Assembly: GCA_020445255.1 (NCBI GenBank)
Contig: JAGRGY010000011.1
Span: 36,862-100,861, forward strand
Reading direction: 5' to 3'
DNA from: Gammaproteobacteria bacterium
GTDB lineage: Bacteria; Pseudomonadota; Gammaproteobacteria; Chromatiales; Chromatiaceae
DNA length: 64,000 bases
Part shown: positions 41,980-50,968 of the stretch, one piece after another
How positions within the stretch are numbered: position 1 is the stretch's first letter
Layout of the letters: each line of letters starts with the position of its first letter
Program-made: the position numbers and the translations under genes
The notes under the pieces: generated by a model
Database searches by the model: none
Told to the model about the DNA's origin: nothing
Seen by the model: the letters and a program-made list of their open reading frames with translations, nothing else

Positions 41980-41989
41980 ATGAGCGCCG

Positions 41990-42010
41990 CACGCTGCGCG
42001 ACGCAGCGTG
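41990..42010. repeat. Strong hairpin CACGCTGCG-CGA-CGCAGCGTG
   Basis: Perfect 9-bp stem with a 3-base loop, 240 bases beyond the stop of the SIMPL gene. Without a T-run in either direction, it may end or protect the 3' end of the envelope-operon transcript. Confidence 0.45.
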
Positions 42011-42249
42011 CACTGCGATGTTGCCCACGGCAGACGTGATTCAGAGCACAGCCGCCGGGCCCGCGAGGTCACCGGCGTCGCGAGCACTTGTTGTCATCCT
42101 GCACGCGTTCGAGGGTCGGCCGGGAATTTGCCGATCGGGGCATGCAACAGCGGTCTGGTTGGACGCCCAGTAACCCTGAAAGGCACCCTCCGGACGGCAG
42201 GATGAGCGTGTGAAGTACCCTGTCGTGCGGACGCCATTGGAAGAATCCT

Positions 42250-42978
42250 TCAGTCGACGAGGTAGTATTCCACCGTCGAAACCACGCGAATCTTCTTGAT
42301 CTGCGGCGTGTTGCTGTCGCGGTCCTGGATCGAGAACAGTCCCTGGCTCGCGGTGCGTATCTTGCCGAGCCGGCTGTCCGAATCCTCGGCGAAGCGTGCC
42401 GCGACCTCGCGCGCGTTGCGCGTCGCTTCCTCGATCATCGCCGGCTTGAGGTCGTTCAGCGCGGTGTAGAGGTACTCTGTGCGCACCCCGTAGTCCTGAC
42501 CCACCAATGCGATGCCCTGCTTGCCGAGATCGGTCAGACGCCGCGTGGCGTCGCGCACGCGATCGACGTCGCGCGTGTACACCGTGACCGTCGCGTTGCC
42601 GGCGTAGCGCAGGTCCTGCGCCGAAGGATTGCCGTAGCCTTGCGCCCGACGGTCGACGATCGCCGGCGCCGACAGCGAGATGTCGTCGGGCGTGAACCCT
42701 GCATCCTGCAGGAAGCGTGTCACCGAGCCCGCCTGCGTCTCCAACGTGGCGTACAGGGCCTGCAGGTCATCGTCCGCGGCGCTGAATCGGATCGGCCACA
42801 CGGCGGTGTCTGCCGCGACCTCGCGTTCGGCCAACCCCTTCACCGTAACGACGCGCTCGGCGGCCTTGAACCGCAACAGACCATCGGCAAGCTGATAGCC
42901 GAGCAGGCCCAGCCCCACGGCCAGCAGGCCGCCCAGGATTGCCGCTGCCGCGACACCGCGTCCGTTCCGATCGGTCAT
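42250..42978 (-). CDS. SIMPL-domain (DUF541) periplasmic protein
   Basis: Protein of 242 residues with one N-terminal membrane anchor (AAAAILGGLLAVGLGLLGYQ) and a periplasmic SIMPL domain starting TVKGLAEREVAAD. Members form large assemblies in the envelope and are linked to outer-membrane or stress phenotypes. GAAAGGAG precedes the ATG at 42978. It is the last of six genes that read leftward from 47093. Confidence 0.87.
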   Translation of the reverse strand: MTDRNGRGVAAAAILGGLLAVGLGLLGYQLADGLLRFKAAERVVTVKGLAEREVAADTAVWPIRFSAADDDLQALYATLETQAGSVTRFLQDAGFTPDDISLSAPAIVDRRAQGYGNPSAQDLRYAGNATVTVYTRDVDRVRDATRRLTDLGKQGIALVGQDYGVRTEYLYTALNDLKPAMIEEATRNAREVAARFAEDSDSRLGKIRTASQGLFSIQDRDSNTPQIKKIRVVSTVEYYLVD

Positions 42979-43005
42979 GGTCGAATCTCCTTTCGTCTCG
43001 ATGCG

Positions 43006-44349
43006 CTACTCGACACTGAGATTGAGATGGCGCGCATGCCGGTGCGGCGGGGTCTCGTCCCAGTCGAAGAAGCCTACCTCACGTATCGTACGCGGCGTCT
43101 GGTCGAGCAGCATCACCGCACGCAGGCCGTCGCAGAAATAAGGGTCGTCGGTCAGGTTGCTGGCGGGTCGCGACGGCGTCGACGGCGGTATGCCGGCCAC
43201 ATAGCCGACCTGCGCCAGTTCGTGCGAGAACAGCAGGTCCTGGACCAGGCCGTTGCGAGCCTCGTCGACATCGGGATCGATCACGTGAGTGACCAGGAAC
43301 GGCGACTTGGTCGTGAACTTGACGCCGATGTCACGGCTGATCTGGCCGATCCATACCGCCTTGCCACCGTAACGCAGCGGCGTGAGCCATAGCCGCAGGT
43401 GATTGCGCTGATGGATCGTGCCGCGCGCCTTCTGAAAGGCGATGTCCTGTGCGCGCCCGAACACGTAGAGCGGACTCACCGGCGAATAGATGTAGCGCTG
43501 ACCGAACAGAAACGAACCGATCGTGTGCTTTATCGAACCGAGATAGGTCTTTTCGGCCGCATGCCAGCCACGGCGGACAAACGCCGGGAACAGGTCCTCG
43601 GCGTTGCCGATCAGCACCAGGTTCAACGGATCTCCGCTTTGCGTTCCGGCCGGGTCGGTGGTACAGCAGGGGTAGGACGCGAGGCGCCGCCGCAGCGTGT
43701 CCTCGTCGACGTCTTCGGGCTGCAGCGTCTGCATTTGCTGCTGCACATCGAACAGGGTCGCGGCATTGACGCCGCGCACAGGCAGGAAGAACACGAATTC
43801 GGCCAGGCGTCGCGCCGACAGCAGCTGGACATCGACCTGCTTGGCATCGAGATCCGCGCTGACGAACACCAGACCGCTGACCTTGGTGCCCGGAGCGACC
43901 GGATTGCGAAACGTCGCCGCGCGCAGCCGCTGCATCAAGGCACGCGTATCGTCATCCGATTCGCCCACGTTGAGTGCGTAGGCCAGCTCGTCGGGGGCGA
44001 AATAGTTCGGATCCAGCGACGGCATCAGCAGCCAGTAGGGGCGGCTGTCGTGGTTCTCGACCGAGATCCAGATCGCCTGGATCCAGCGGCTGGCCAGGTC
44101 CACACCGAGCACGCGGCTCGCGTTTTCGTTGTCAAGTACCGAGACACTGACCCGCAGATCGCCGTCCGATTTGGTTTGCGCATTGCCACCCAGTTCGTGC
44201 ATCTCGAACGGGGCGGCGCTTTCCAACGGCGCGACCGTCGTGCATCCGACCGCCAATACGAGCACGAGCAATGCGACGACCAGCCTGCACCCGTGTGCGT
44301 CCGCGAGGGTCCGGGCGGCGTTCGACAGACGGGCCATCTTACTGTGCAT
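43006..44349 (-). CDS. LssY C-terminal-domain lipoprotein
   Basis: Lipoprotein of 447 residues with VVALLVLVLAVGC as signal and lipobox. The C-terminal two thirds match the LssY-C domain found in proteins next to type I secretion and phosphatase genes: DPLNLVLIGNAEDLFPAFVRRGW and VWIGQISRDIG. The start is ambiguous: ATG at 44349 overlaps the hydrolase stop, and ATG at 44337 is 1 base beyond it. Its role in the envelope operon is unknown. Confidence 0.78.
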   Translation of the reverse strand: MHSKMARLSNAARTLADAHGCRLVVALLVLVLAVGCTTVAPLESAAPFEMHELGGNAQTKSDGDLRVSVSVLDNENASRVLGVDLASRWIQAIWISVENHDSRPYWLLMPSLDPNYFAPDELAYALNVGESDDDTRALMQRLRAATFRNPVAPGTKVSGLVFVSADLDAKQVDVQLLSARRLAEFVFFLPVRGVNAATLFDVQQQMQTLQPEDVDEDTLRRRLASYPCCTTDPAGTQSGDPLNLVLIGNAEDLFPAFVRRGWHAAEKTYLGSIKHTIGSFLFGQRYIYSPVSPLYVFGRAQDIAFQKARGTIHQRNHLRLWLTPLRYGGKAVWIGQISRDIGVKFTTKSPFLVTHVIDPDVDEARNGLVQDLLFSHELAQVGYVAGIPPSTPSRPASNLTDDPYFCDGLRAVMLLDQTPRTIREVGFFDWDETPPHRHARHLNLSVE

Positions 44350-45436
44350 ACGCGGATGCCCCCCCTTGCGCATCGCGGCGCTCACGCGCCAGGTCGGACT
44401 CGACGAATCGCACGGCGGCCTCCCAAAGCAGGTTGCGTACACCGTCCGTCAACGGCGACGTGTCGACCGGCAACGCGATCGACCAGTGATCGGCATCGAC
44501 ATAGCCGAGCAGTGCCGCACCCGGGATCAGCTGATCGTGCGGCAGCAGCGAACCATCGTTGCGCGCATCCACCTGGCTGAGCCGACGGTGCGCCGACGCC
44601 AGCAACGGCGACACGCTGTCCGGACCGGGGAAAGCAACCAGGGAATAATAGCGCGGCGGATGCGGCAACGGATGATCGGCGAGCCATGCCTGGCGATGCG
44701 TTGGACTCAGGCTGTGCAGGCCTTCGCCGTCGCCGATCCCGCAGTGCGCACCGGGCAGCGCCCGCAACAGTGCCGTCGAACCGGTGCCGAACTCGTCGGC
44801 CAGCGGCGATCCGCCGATCGCGCCGGCGATGCTGATCACGGCCGCGACGCGTGCGGCAGTCTCGGGAAAGCGCGTCACCGCCTCCAGAATGTCCACGGCA
44901 CCCTTGGAATACCCGATCAGCACCAACTGTCGCCGGTCGGTGGCGATTTCGGGTCGGGACAACGCCGCCTGGATCAACTGTGCGTTGTACGCGCTGCCCG
45001 CCAGACCGTCGACATGGATCTCGGTCACGTCGTAGCCAACCCCGGCAAGATGCCGCGCCGGCAGGCGTTCCCCGTCGAACAAGCCCTGTACGCAGTCCCA
45101 GGCGAATCCGAGCACGACCACGATGCGCACATCGTGGAGATCGTTCCGGCGGACATCGCCGACGGGCAAGACATCCGTTTCGCCGCGCACACGCACCAGC
45201 GGATAGTCGCAATCGCGCACCGGAGCAGCGACGCCGGCAGGCGCGGTGGTCAATGCACACAGCGCTTGGCGGAAACCGGCACGTTGGTCGACCAGGCCGG
45301 CCCGGGTTGCCGGCAGGAGTACTGTCGGCGTTCTCGACAAGGGATCAACGGCCGGTGGATAAGCGGCGCAGCCGGCGGCGATTGCGGCAACGGCCGCCGT
45401 CGCGAGTCGGGATATCAGGCGTCGCACCGGTTTCAT
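44339..45436 (-). CDS. Lipoprotein of the alpha/beta-hydrolase fold
   Basis: Predicted lipoprotein of 365 residues (signal LISRLATAAVAAIAAGC). The nucleophile elbow LVLIGYSKGA carries the Ser, and DADHWSIAL near the end gives the His. The Asp is not obvious. No PHA, phospholipase or esterase subtype can be assigned. The overlap with the LssY-C gene implies joint production. The start at 45436 removes 72 residues of low-complexity Arg/Pro lead. Confidence 0.75.
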   Translation of the reverse strand: MKPVRRLISRLATAAVAAIAAGCAAYPPAVDPLSRTPTVLLPATRAGLVDQRAGFRQALCALTTAPAGVAAPVRDCDYPLVRVRGETDVLPVGDVRRNDLHDVRIVVVLGFAWDCVQGLFDGERLPARHLAGVGYDVTEIHVDGLAGSAYNAQLIQAALSRPEIATDRRQLVLIGYSKGAVDILEAVTRFPETAARVAAVISIAGAIGGSPLADEFGTGSTALLRALPGAHCGIGDGEGLHSLSPTHRQAWLADHPLPHPPRYYSLVAFPGPDSVSPLLASAHRRLSQVDARNDGSLLPHDQLIPGAALLGYVDADHWSIALPVDTSPLTDGVRNLLWEAAVRFVESDLARERRDAQGGASAYAQ

Positions 45437-45467
45437 CGAACGCAAGCCTGACTCGCCACGTCCGGGT

Positions 45468-46325
45468 TCACTCGGCGGCGCCACCATGCCGGGCCAGATC
45501 CGCCATCCAGGTCGGATAGGCATCGGGCAGCGGCGTGACCTTTCCGGTGTCGGCCCAGCCATTCTGGCGCACGCTGTCGGCGATCGCGTCGAGACGCTGG
45601 CGGTCGAGCGGGTGGCTGCTGAAGATCGCCGGCGGCTCGCCGCGACCGGCATGGCGACGTTTCTGCTGGATCAGGCTGAACAGGTCCGCCGCACCGGCGA
45701 CGTGTCCGTATATCGCGTACACGGCGCGCAGGGCATCGGCGTCGGCGCTGCGCTCCATGTCGCGATTGAAATGCAGCTGGGTATAGATACCGGCGCGGCC
45801 CAGAGCGGCAAGATTCGGATCGCCGAACAACAGGCCGACCACGAGCTGGATCGCAGCGCCGCGCCCGATACTGACGATCGGATCACGATGCCGCACATGC
45901 GCAATCTCGTGCGCCATCAACATGACCAGCGCATTCTCGTTCGGCAGGGCCTCGAGCAGGCCGCGAAACAGCAGAACGTGGCCACCCAGCGTCGCGAAGG
46001 CATTGAAGGTATCGTCACCGCTGGCGTGCACACGCACCTGCATGCCCGCCGGCAGGTCGAGCGCTGACGAAACGCGCTCGGCGAGGTCGTCCAGGTAGTA
46101 CTGCAGCGGCGGTCCCGCGTCACCACTCAGCATGTCGGTCGGCACCAGGCGCTCCTCGCTTTCGAATGGCAGCAGGCGCGCCAGCCGTCCACCGAACCCG
46201 CCGACCAGCCAGGCCAGCAGCAGCACCAGCACCAGCGCACCGCCGGCGAGTAGCAGGAATTCCCTGAGCGGATGGCGATCGGTGGTGTTGATGCCCTCCG
46301 GGATCTGCGGATTGCTGTACTTCAT
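45468..46325 (-). CDS. M48-family zinc metalloprotease
   Basis: Membrane-anchored peptidase of 285 residues. One N-terminal helix (LLLAGGALVLVLLLAWLVGG) precedes a periplasmic domain with the HEIAH zinc motif, the second ligand Glu in SADADALRAVY and FSSHPLDRQR near the end. HtpX, LoiP and BepA are relatives that degrade misfolded envelope proteins. The start overlaps the YbjQ-like stop as ATGA. Confidence 0.9.
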   Translation of the reverse strand: MKYSNPQIPEGINTTDRHPLREFLLLAGGALVLVLLLAWLVGGFGGRLARLLPFESEERLVPTDMLSGDAGPPLQYYLDDLAERVSSALDLPAGMQVRVHASGDDTFNAFATLGGHVLLFRGLLEALPNENALVMLMAHEIAHVRHRDPIVSIGRGAAIQLVVGLLFGDPNLAALGRAGIYTQLHFNRDMERSADADALRAVYAIYGHVAGAADLFSLIQQKRRHAGRGEPPAIFSSHPLDRQRLDAIADSVRQNGWADTGKVTPLPDAYPTWMADLARHGGAAE

Positions 46326-46774
46326 TGTCCGCGACTGTCGATCAGCGCAGTGCCGTAGGCCAGCACCTCCACGCTGCCGATCGTCTGACGCGCGCCTTTC
46401 GAGATCGACGCCGTCTCGTATTTCACGTTGAACACCATCGCCGCGCCGATGGCCTCGGCCTGTTCCTTCATGCGCAGCAGCGCCTCGCGGCGGGCGCGGT
46501 CGAGCAGCGACTCGTACGAAATGACCCGTCCACCGAAAAGATTGCGCAGCGCGGCGAGAAAACGTTTGAAGTAGTCGACCGAGACGACAACGTTTCCGCT
46601 TACCAGCGCCTGGTCGTAGTAAGGCTGGACTGGTGGACTGCGCACCGCGATCGCCGGCAGCCGGTTGAGCCGGGACTCGCGTTCGATGATCGACCGGTAG
46701 TGACGTTTCTCGGCGTACTGGCCGACCCCGTAACCCAACGCCAGCAGCACCAGGAAGACGATCAGGTCGTACAT
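46322..46774 (-). CDS. YbjQ-like protein with N-terminal membrane anchor
   Basis: Protein of 150 residues that begins with one membrane helix (MYDLIVFLVLLALGYGVG) followed by a YbjQ/UPF0145 domain (NVVVSVDYFKRFLAALRNLF, ALLRMKEQAEAIGAAMVFNV). YbjQ proteins form small beta-barrel oligomers of unknown function. The anchor is unusual, and a soluble YbjQ is encoded 4 bases upstream, so the two probably interact. Confidence 0.85.
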   Translation of the reverse strand: MYDLIVFLVLLALGYGVGQYAEKRHYRSIIERESRLNRLPAIAVRSPPVQPYYDQALVSGNVVVSVDYFKRFLAALRNLFGGRVISYESLLDRARREALLRMKEQAEAIGAAMVFNVKYETASISKGARQTIGSVEVLAYGTALIDSRGQ

Positions 46775-46778
46775 ACCG

Positions 46779-47093
46779 TCACTCCAGGCGGACTGCGGTG
46801 CCGTAGACGTAGATCTCGGCCGCACCCTGGGCGATACTCGACGTGGAGAAGCGCACGTTGAGCACCGCATTGGCGCCGACGGCCTCGGCCTGCAACTGCA
46901 TTCGCTGCATGGCCTCCTCGCGTGACTCCTGCAACAGCTCGGTGTAGCCCTTGAGTTCACCGCCGAAGATATTCTTCAGGCCCGCCATGATGTCGCGACC
47001 GACGTGCTTGGCGCGCACCGAGCTGCCCTGCACCAGTCCGAGGTGCTCGATCACCCGTTTTCCGGGGACCATTTCCAGATTGCTGATCAACAT
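46779..47093 (-). CDS. YbjQ/UPF0145 soluble protein
   Basis: Soluble protein of 104 residues with the whole YbjQ signature: LGLVQGSSVRAKHVGRDIM, FGGELKGYTELL and RMQLQAEAVGANAVLNVRF. Family members form ring-like pentamers and are often found as tandem genes. It is the first gene of the six-gene envelope operon, with AGGGAA upstream of the ATG. Confidence 0.92.
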   Translation of the reverse strand: MLISNLEMVPGKRVIEHLGLVQGSSVRAKHVGRDIMAGLKNIFGGELKGYTELLQESREEAMQRMQLQAEAVGANAVLNVRFSTSSIAQGAAEIYVYGTAVRLE

Positions 47094-47190
47094 ACCGACA
47101 TTCCCTCGCCCGATTGTCGTTGATGCTGCCCGATATTAGCAGCAGTCGTGACATTTGCGGCAGGGAGCGATTCTACCCAAGCAGGATGCG

Positions 47191-48153
47191 TCAACCGCGT
47201 TGCAGCAGCAGGTGCACGCTGAACAGCTGCGCGTCATCGGTCCACACGGCCTGGGGAGCGAATCCGCCACGTACCGCCAGCGCCGTGAAATCGGCGACGC
47301 CGTACTTGTAGGAATTCTCGGTATGGATGGCATCACCACGCTCGAACCTGAACCTGCGGTCCTCGACCGACACAACCTGCGCGACGCGGCTCACCAGGTG
47401 CATCTCGATGCGGTTGTGCGGCGGGTTGTAGAAAGCGTAGTGGTCGAAGCTGTCCGGATCGATGTCGCTGTCCAGTTCATCGCGGATTCGCCACAACAGG
47501 TTGCGGTTGAACTCGGCCGTGACACCCGCGGCATCGTTGTAGGCCGCGTTCAGGATCTCGACAGGCTTCTTCAGGTCGACGCCGATCAACAGCTGTCCGC
47601 CCACTCCCACCAGCTCACCGATGTCGCGCAGCAGCGTCAGTGCGTCGTCAGGATCGAAGTTGCCGATGCTCGAACCCGGGAAGAACGCAACCTTGCGCGC
47701 CGCATCGCTGCAGGAGGGAATCGCGAGCCCGGTGCTGAAATCGACGCACGCGGCATGCACGTCGAGCCAGGGATAGTCACGCGCCAGCCGCCGCGTCGCG
47801 CTGAGCAGAAATTCCTTCGAGATATCGACGCCGACGTAGCCGATCGGCCGCAGTTCCTCGAGCAGCAGTCGCACCTTGCGGCTGGCGCCGCTGCCGAGTT
47901 CGATCAGCACGCTCTCCGGGCCGACAAGGCGCGCGATGTCCGGCAACGCGCGGCGCAGGATGCCGATCTCGGTGCGCGTCTGGTAGTACTCCGGCAGGTC
48001 GCAGATACGATCGAACAAGGCCGATCCGCGCTCGTCGTAGAAGAACTTCGGTGGGATCGCACGCACCTCGGCGTCGAGTCCACCGAGGACCTCGGCGCGC
48101 AGATCCGCGGGACCGGGATGGGCATCGTAGAAGCGCACCGCCGGGGCGTTCAT
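47191..48153 (-). CDS. egtD: EgtD, L-histidine N-alpha-methyltransferase
   Basis: SAM-dependent enzyme of 320 residues that trimethylates histidine to hercynine in ergothioneine synthesis. It has PKFFYDERGSALFDRICDLP, the SAM loop LIELGSGASRKVRLLL, FFPGSSIGNFDPDDA and the substrate pocket AYNDAAGVTAEFN. The ATG at 48153 overlaps the egtB stop (ATGA). The frame to 48363 adds unrelated residues. Confidence 0.96.
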   Translation of the reverse strand: MNAPAVRFYDAHPGPADLRAEVLGGLDAEVRAIPPKFFYDERGSALFDRICDLPEYYQTRTEIGILRRALPDIARLVGPESVLIELGSGASRKVRLLLEELRPIGYVGVDISKEFLLSATRRLARDYPWLDVHAACVDFSTGLAIPSCSDAARKVAFFPGSSIGNFDPDDALTLLRDIGELVGVGGQLLIGVDLKKPVEILNAAYNDAAGVTAEFNRNLLWRIRDELDSDIDPDSFDHYAFYNPPHNRIEMHLVSRVAQVVSVEDRRFRFERGDAIHTENSYKYGVADFTALAVRGGFAPQAVWTDDAQLFSVHLLLQRG

Positions 48154-49451
48154 CGGTCCTCCGCGAGGCGGATGCCCGAGAACTGCCAGCGATCGCCGGG
48201 ATGGAAGAAGTTCCGGTAACTGGCGCGGATATGATCCGCAGGCGTCGCACACGAGCCGCCACGCAGCACGAGTTGGCCGGACATGAACTTGCCGTTGTAC
48301 TCGCCGACCGGCCCGTCCGGCCGGCGAAACCCGGGGTAGGCGATGTAGGGGCTGGCCGTCCACTCCCAGACGTCGCCGAACAGCTGGTTCGGTGCACCGA
48401 CCGCAGCGGCCGCAACCGGCTGGAGGTGATCCGCGTCACGCAGATTGGTGCCGGCGGCGCGCGGATCGGCACCGACCTGTTGCGCACAGGCCTCCCACTC
48501 GGCCTCGCGCGGCAACCTCTGGCCGGCCCACGCGGCGAACGCATCGGCCTCGAAATGACTGACGTGACACACGGGTGCCGCCGGGTCGAGCGGGCGCATC
48601 CCGCCGAGCGTGAACTGCCACCACTCGTCATCGCGCCGTTGCCAGTACAGCGGAGACCGCCAGCCCTCGTCGAGCAGCGTGGACCAGCCCTCGGACAGCC
48701 ACCAGCGCGGCTCGCGGTAACCGCCGTCGTCGATGAATTCGAGGTATTCGGCGTTGGTGACCGGGCGCTGCGCGATGGCGCAGGCGCCGAGCCAGACGCG
48801 GTGGCGCGGTTGTTCGTTGTCGTAGGCAAAGCCGGGGCCGGCGTGGCCGCATTCGATCAGGCCGTCCGCCAGCTCGCACCAACCCTGAGGCGGCGCGTCG
48901 CGCAGCGGCGGGGAACGCAGATCTGAGCGATAGGCCGGCCACAACGGATTGTGGGCGAATGCGTGCTTGAGATCGGTCAGTATCAGTTCCTGGTGTTGCT
49001 GCTCGTGGTTGAGGCCGAGTTCCAGAAGCGGTTCGACACGTCGCCAGGTGGTGCTGTCGGCGTGCGCGATCAGTGCCAGCATCGCGTCGTCCACCGCCCG
49101 CCGGTAATCCTGCACGCGCGCCACGGTCGGCCGCGACAGGAACCCGCGCTGCGCGCGCAGGAACGGCGTGCCATGGGTCAGATAGTACGAATTGAACAGG
49201 TGGTCGAACGCCGGGTCGAACACCGGGTAAGTGCGCAGATTCGGCAACAGGATGAAGGTTTCGAAGAACCAGCTGGTGTGCGCGATGTGCCATTTGACCG
49301 GGCTGACATCGGGCATCGTCTGCAACCCGTAGTCCTCGGTGGCAAGCGGCTCGCACAAGGCCTCGGTCGCCTGGCGCACCTTGCGGTAGTGACGCGCCAC
49401 GTCTTCGCGTTCCGCCACCGCCCGTCGAGCCGCCGATTGCGCTTCCGCCAT
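48150..49451 (-). CDS. egtB: EgtB, hercynine sulfoxide synthase
   Basis: Mononuclear iron enzyme of 433 residues that joins hercynine to a thiol using O2. The N-terminal DinB_2 domain gives iron ligands: HIAHTSWFFETF supplies one His and the H-x3-H-x-E motif LNHEQQHQEL supplies the others. The C-terminal FGE-sulfatase domain includes NAEYLEFI, LPREAEWE and DVWEWTASPY. EgtA, EgtC and EgtE are absent here, so the thiol could be cysteine or gamma-glutamylcysteine. GGGGGG precedes the ATG at 49451. Confidence 0.95.
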   Translation of the reverse strand: MAEAQSAARRAVAEREDVARHYRKVRQATEALCEPLATEDYGLQTMPDVSPVKWHIAHTSWFFETFILLPNLRTYPVFDPAFDHLFNSYYLTHGTPFLRAQRGFLSRPTVARVQDYRRAVDDAMLALIAHADSTTWRRVEPLLELGLNHEQQHQELILTDLKHAFAHNPLWPAYRSDLRSPPLRDAPPQGWCELADGLIECGHAGPGFAYDNEQPRHRVWLGACAIAQRPVTNAEYLEFIDDGGYREPRWWLSEGWSTLLDEGWRSPLYWQRRDDEWWQFTLGGMRPLDPAAPVCHVSHFEADAFAAWAGQRLPREAEWEACAQQVGADPRAAGTNLRDADHLQPVAAAAVGAPNQLFGDVWEWTASPYIAYPGFRRPDGPVGEYNGKFMSGQLVLRGGSCATPADHIRASYRNFFHPGDRWQFSGIRLAEDR

Positions 49452-49821
49452 GTGGATCCCCCCCGATCGTCACGTGGTGGACCGGATATCGTGACCGGTT
49501 GTTTCACCCTGCCCGACCCCTGACCGGGGGTCAAGCACGTACAGCCCGTCGCACTGCGGGGTATTGCCCACGACGTCGAACCGGCTGCAGCGAGTAGATC
49601 CCGCCGCAGTCAGAGAATCGGGGCCCGCAGCAGGAAATCGGTGAGATAAGCAGGCCAGAGTTGATAAACTGCGGTATTCGGCTCGAATCAGCCACCGATG
49701 ACCGGCGGCAGACAGTGGCCGAACGCCTGCGCAAGGCGACCCGACCCGGAGCGACGACAGGCGCGACAGCGGTGAGCCCCGGCCCGATGCCAGCCCGCGG
49801 CAGCACGATGCAACTGAGCCG
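49452..49821. other. Divergent egtB-rnfA intergenic region
   Basis: 370 bases with the promoters of both operons and no gene I can support. A GACCCC-TGACCG-GGGGTC inverted repeat lies at about 49516-49533. I could not identify the promoter elements with confidence. Confidence 0.4.
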
Positions 49822-50403
49822 ATGACCGAATACGCACTGATCCTCGTCAGCACCGTCCTGGTGAACAACTTCGTCCTGGTGAAGTTCCTGGGGCTGTGCC
49901 CGTTCATGGGCGTGTCGCGCAAGCTCGAGACGGCGATGGGCATGGGCCTGGCGACGACGTTCGTGCTGACGCTGTCGTCGGTGTGCAGCTACCTGGTCAA
50001 TGAGTACATGCTGGTGCCGCTCGGCGTCGAGTACCTGCGCACGATCGCCTTCATCCTGGTGATCGCCGTGGTCGTGCAGTTCACCGAGATGGTCATGCAC
50101 AAGACCAGCCCGCTGCTGTACCAGGTTCTCGGCATCTTCCTGCCGCTCATCACGACCAACTGCGCGGTACTCGGCGTCGCCCTGCTCAACACGCAGCAAC
50201 AACACGGCTTCGTCGAGTCGGCGTTGTACGGCTTCGGCGCGGCGGTCGGGTTTTCGCTGGTGCTGGTGCTGTTCGCCGCGATGCGCGAACGGGTCGCGGT
50301 CGCCGACGTGCCGGTGCCGTTCCAGGGCAATGCCATCGCGCTGATCACGGCCGGCCTGATGTCGATGGCGTTCATGGGTTTTGCCGGCCTGGTCAGCGGA
50401 TGA
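49822..50403 (+). CDS. rnfA: RNF complex subunit A
   Basis: Integral membrane subunit of 193 residues with six helices. It begins [19 protein letters not shown] and has the paired motifs [11 protein letters not shown] and [10 protein letters not shown] that hold the cysteines of the intramembrane Fe-S cluster shared with RnfE. The RNF complex couples electrons between NADH and ferredoxin to ion transport. It is first of rnfABCDGE. Confidence 0.97.
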   Translation: MTEYALILVSTVLVNNFVLVKFLGLCPFMGVSRKLETAMGMGLATTFVLTLSSVCSYLVNEYMLVPLGVEYLRTIAFILVIAVVVQFTEMVMHKTSPLLYQVLGIFLPLITTNCAVLGVALLNTQQQHGFVESALYGFGAAVGFSLVLVLFAAMRERVAVADVPVPFQGNAIALITAGLMSMAFMGFAGLVSG

Positions 50404-50410
50404 ATCCGAC

Positions 50411-50968
50411 GTGATCACCGCCATCTTCACCATCGCCGGTCTGGCCACGCTGTTCGGACTGCTGCTCGGATATTCGGCGATCCGGTTCCGCGTCGAGGGC
50501 GACCCGATCGCCGACCAGATCGATGCACTGCTGCCGCAGACCCAGTGCGGACAATGCGGCTTTGCCGGCTGCCGCCCCTATGCCGAGGCGATCGCCGGCG
50601 GCGGTGCGGAGATCAACCGCTGCCCGCCCGGCGGCGAATCGACCATGATCGCGCTGGCCGAACTGCTCGGCCGCGATCCGGTGCCCCTCGAAGACGAGGC
50701 GGCTGCCGAGAAACCGAAATCGGTCGCGTTCATCGTCGAAGAGGAATGCATCGGCTGCACACTGTGCATCCAGGCATGCCCGGTCGACGCAATCGTCGGT
50801 GCCGCGAAGCAGATGCACACGGTGATCGCCGACGAGTGCACCGGATGCGAGTTGTGCCTGCCACCCTGCCCGGTCGAGTGCATCCACATGCATCCGATCG
50901 AGGTCACGCCGCAGACCTGGCGCTGGCCGCACCCGCCCACACCCGGTCGCGAGGTCGTCAATGGCTGA
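50411..50968 (+). CDS. rnfB: RNF complex subunit B
   Basis: Fe-S subunit of 185 residues with one N-terminal helix ([20 protein letters not shown]). A Cys-rich Fe-S site ([15 protein letters not shown]) and two 4Fe-4S ferredoxin motifs ([24 protein letters not shown]) follow. The GTG at 50411 is chosen because the conserved helix starts right after it; the frame's upstream TTG at 50381 overlaps rnfA. It passes electrons between RnfC and RnfA/E. Confidence 0.95.
   Translation: MITAIFTIAGLATLFGLLLGYSAIRFRVEGDPIADQIDALLPQTQCGQCGFAGCRPYAEAIAGGGAEINRCPPGGESTMIALAELLGRDPVPLEDEAAAEKPKSVAFIVEEECIGCTLCIQACPVDAIVGAAKQMHTVIADECTGCELCLPPCPVECIHMHPIEVTPQTWRWPHPPTPGREVVNG

Larger units (their letters stand above)
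41841..42249. other. 409-base intergenic region with two hairpins
   Basis: Between the DUF1579-like gene start and the SIMPL gene stop. No gene is evident. Two perfect hairpins (41957-41979 and 41990-42010) are listed separately. The rest, including the promoter of the downstream DUF1579-like gene, shows nothing I can name. Confidence 0.45.
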
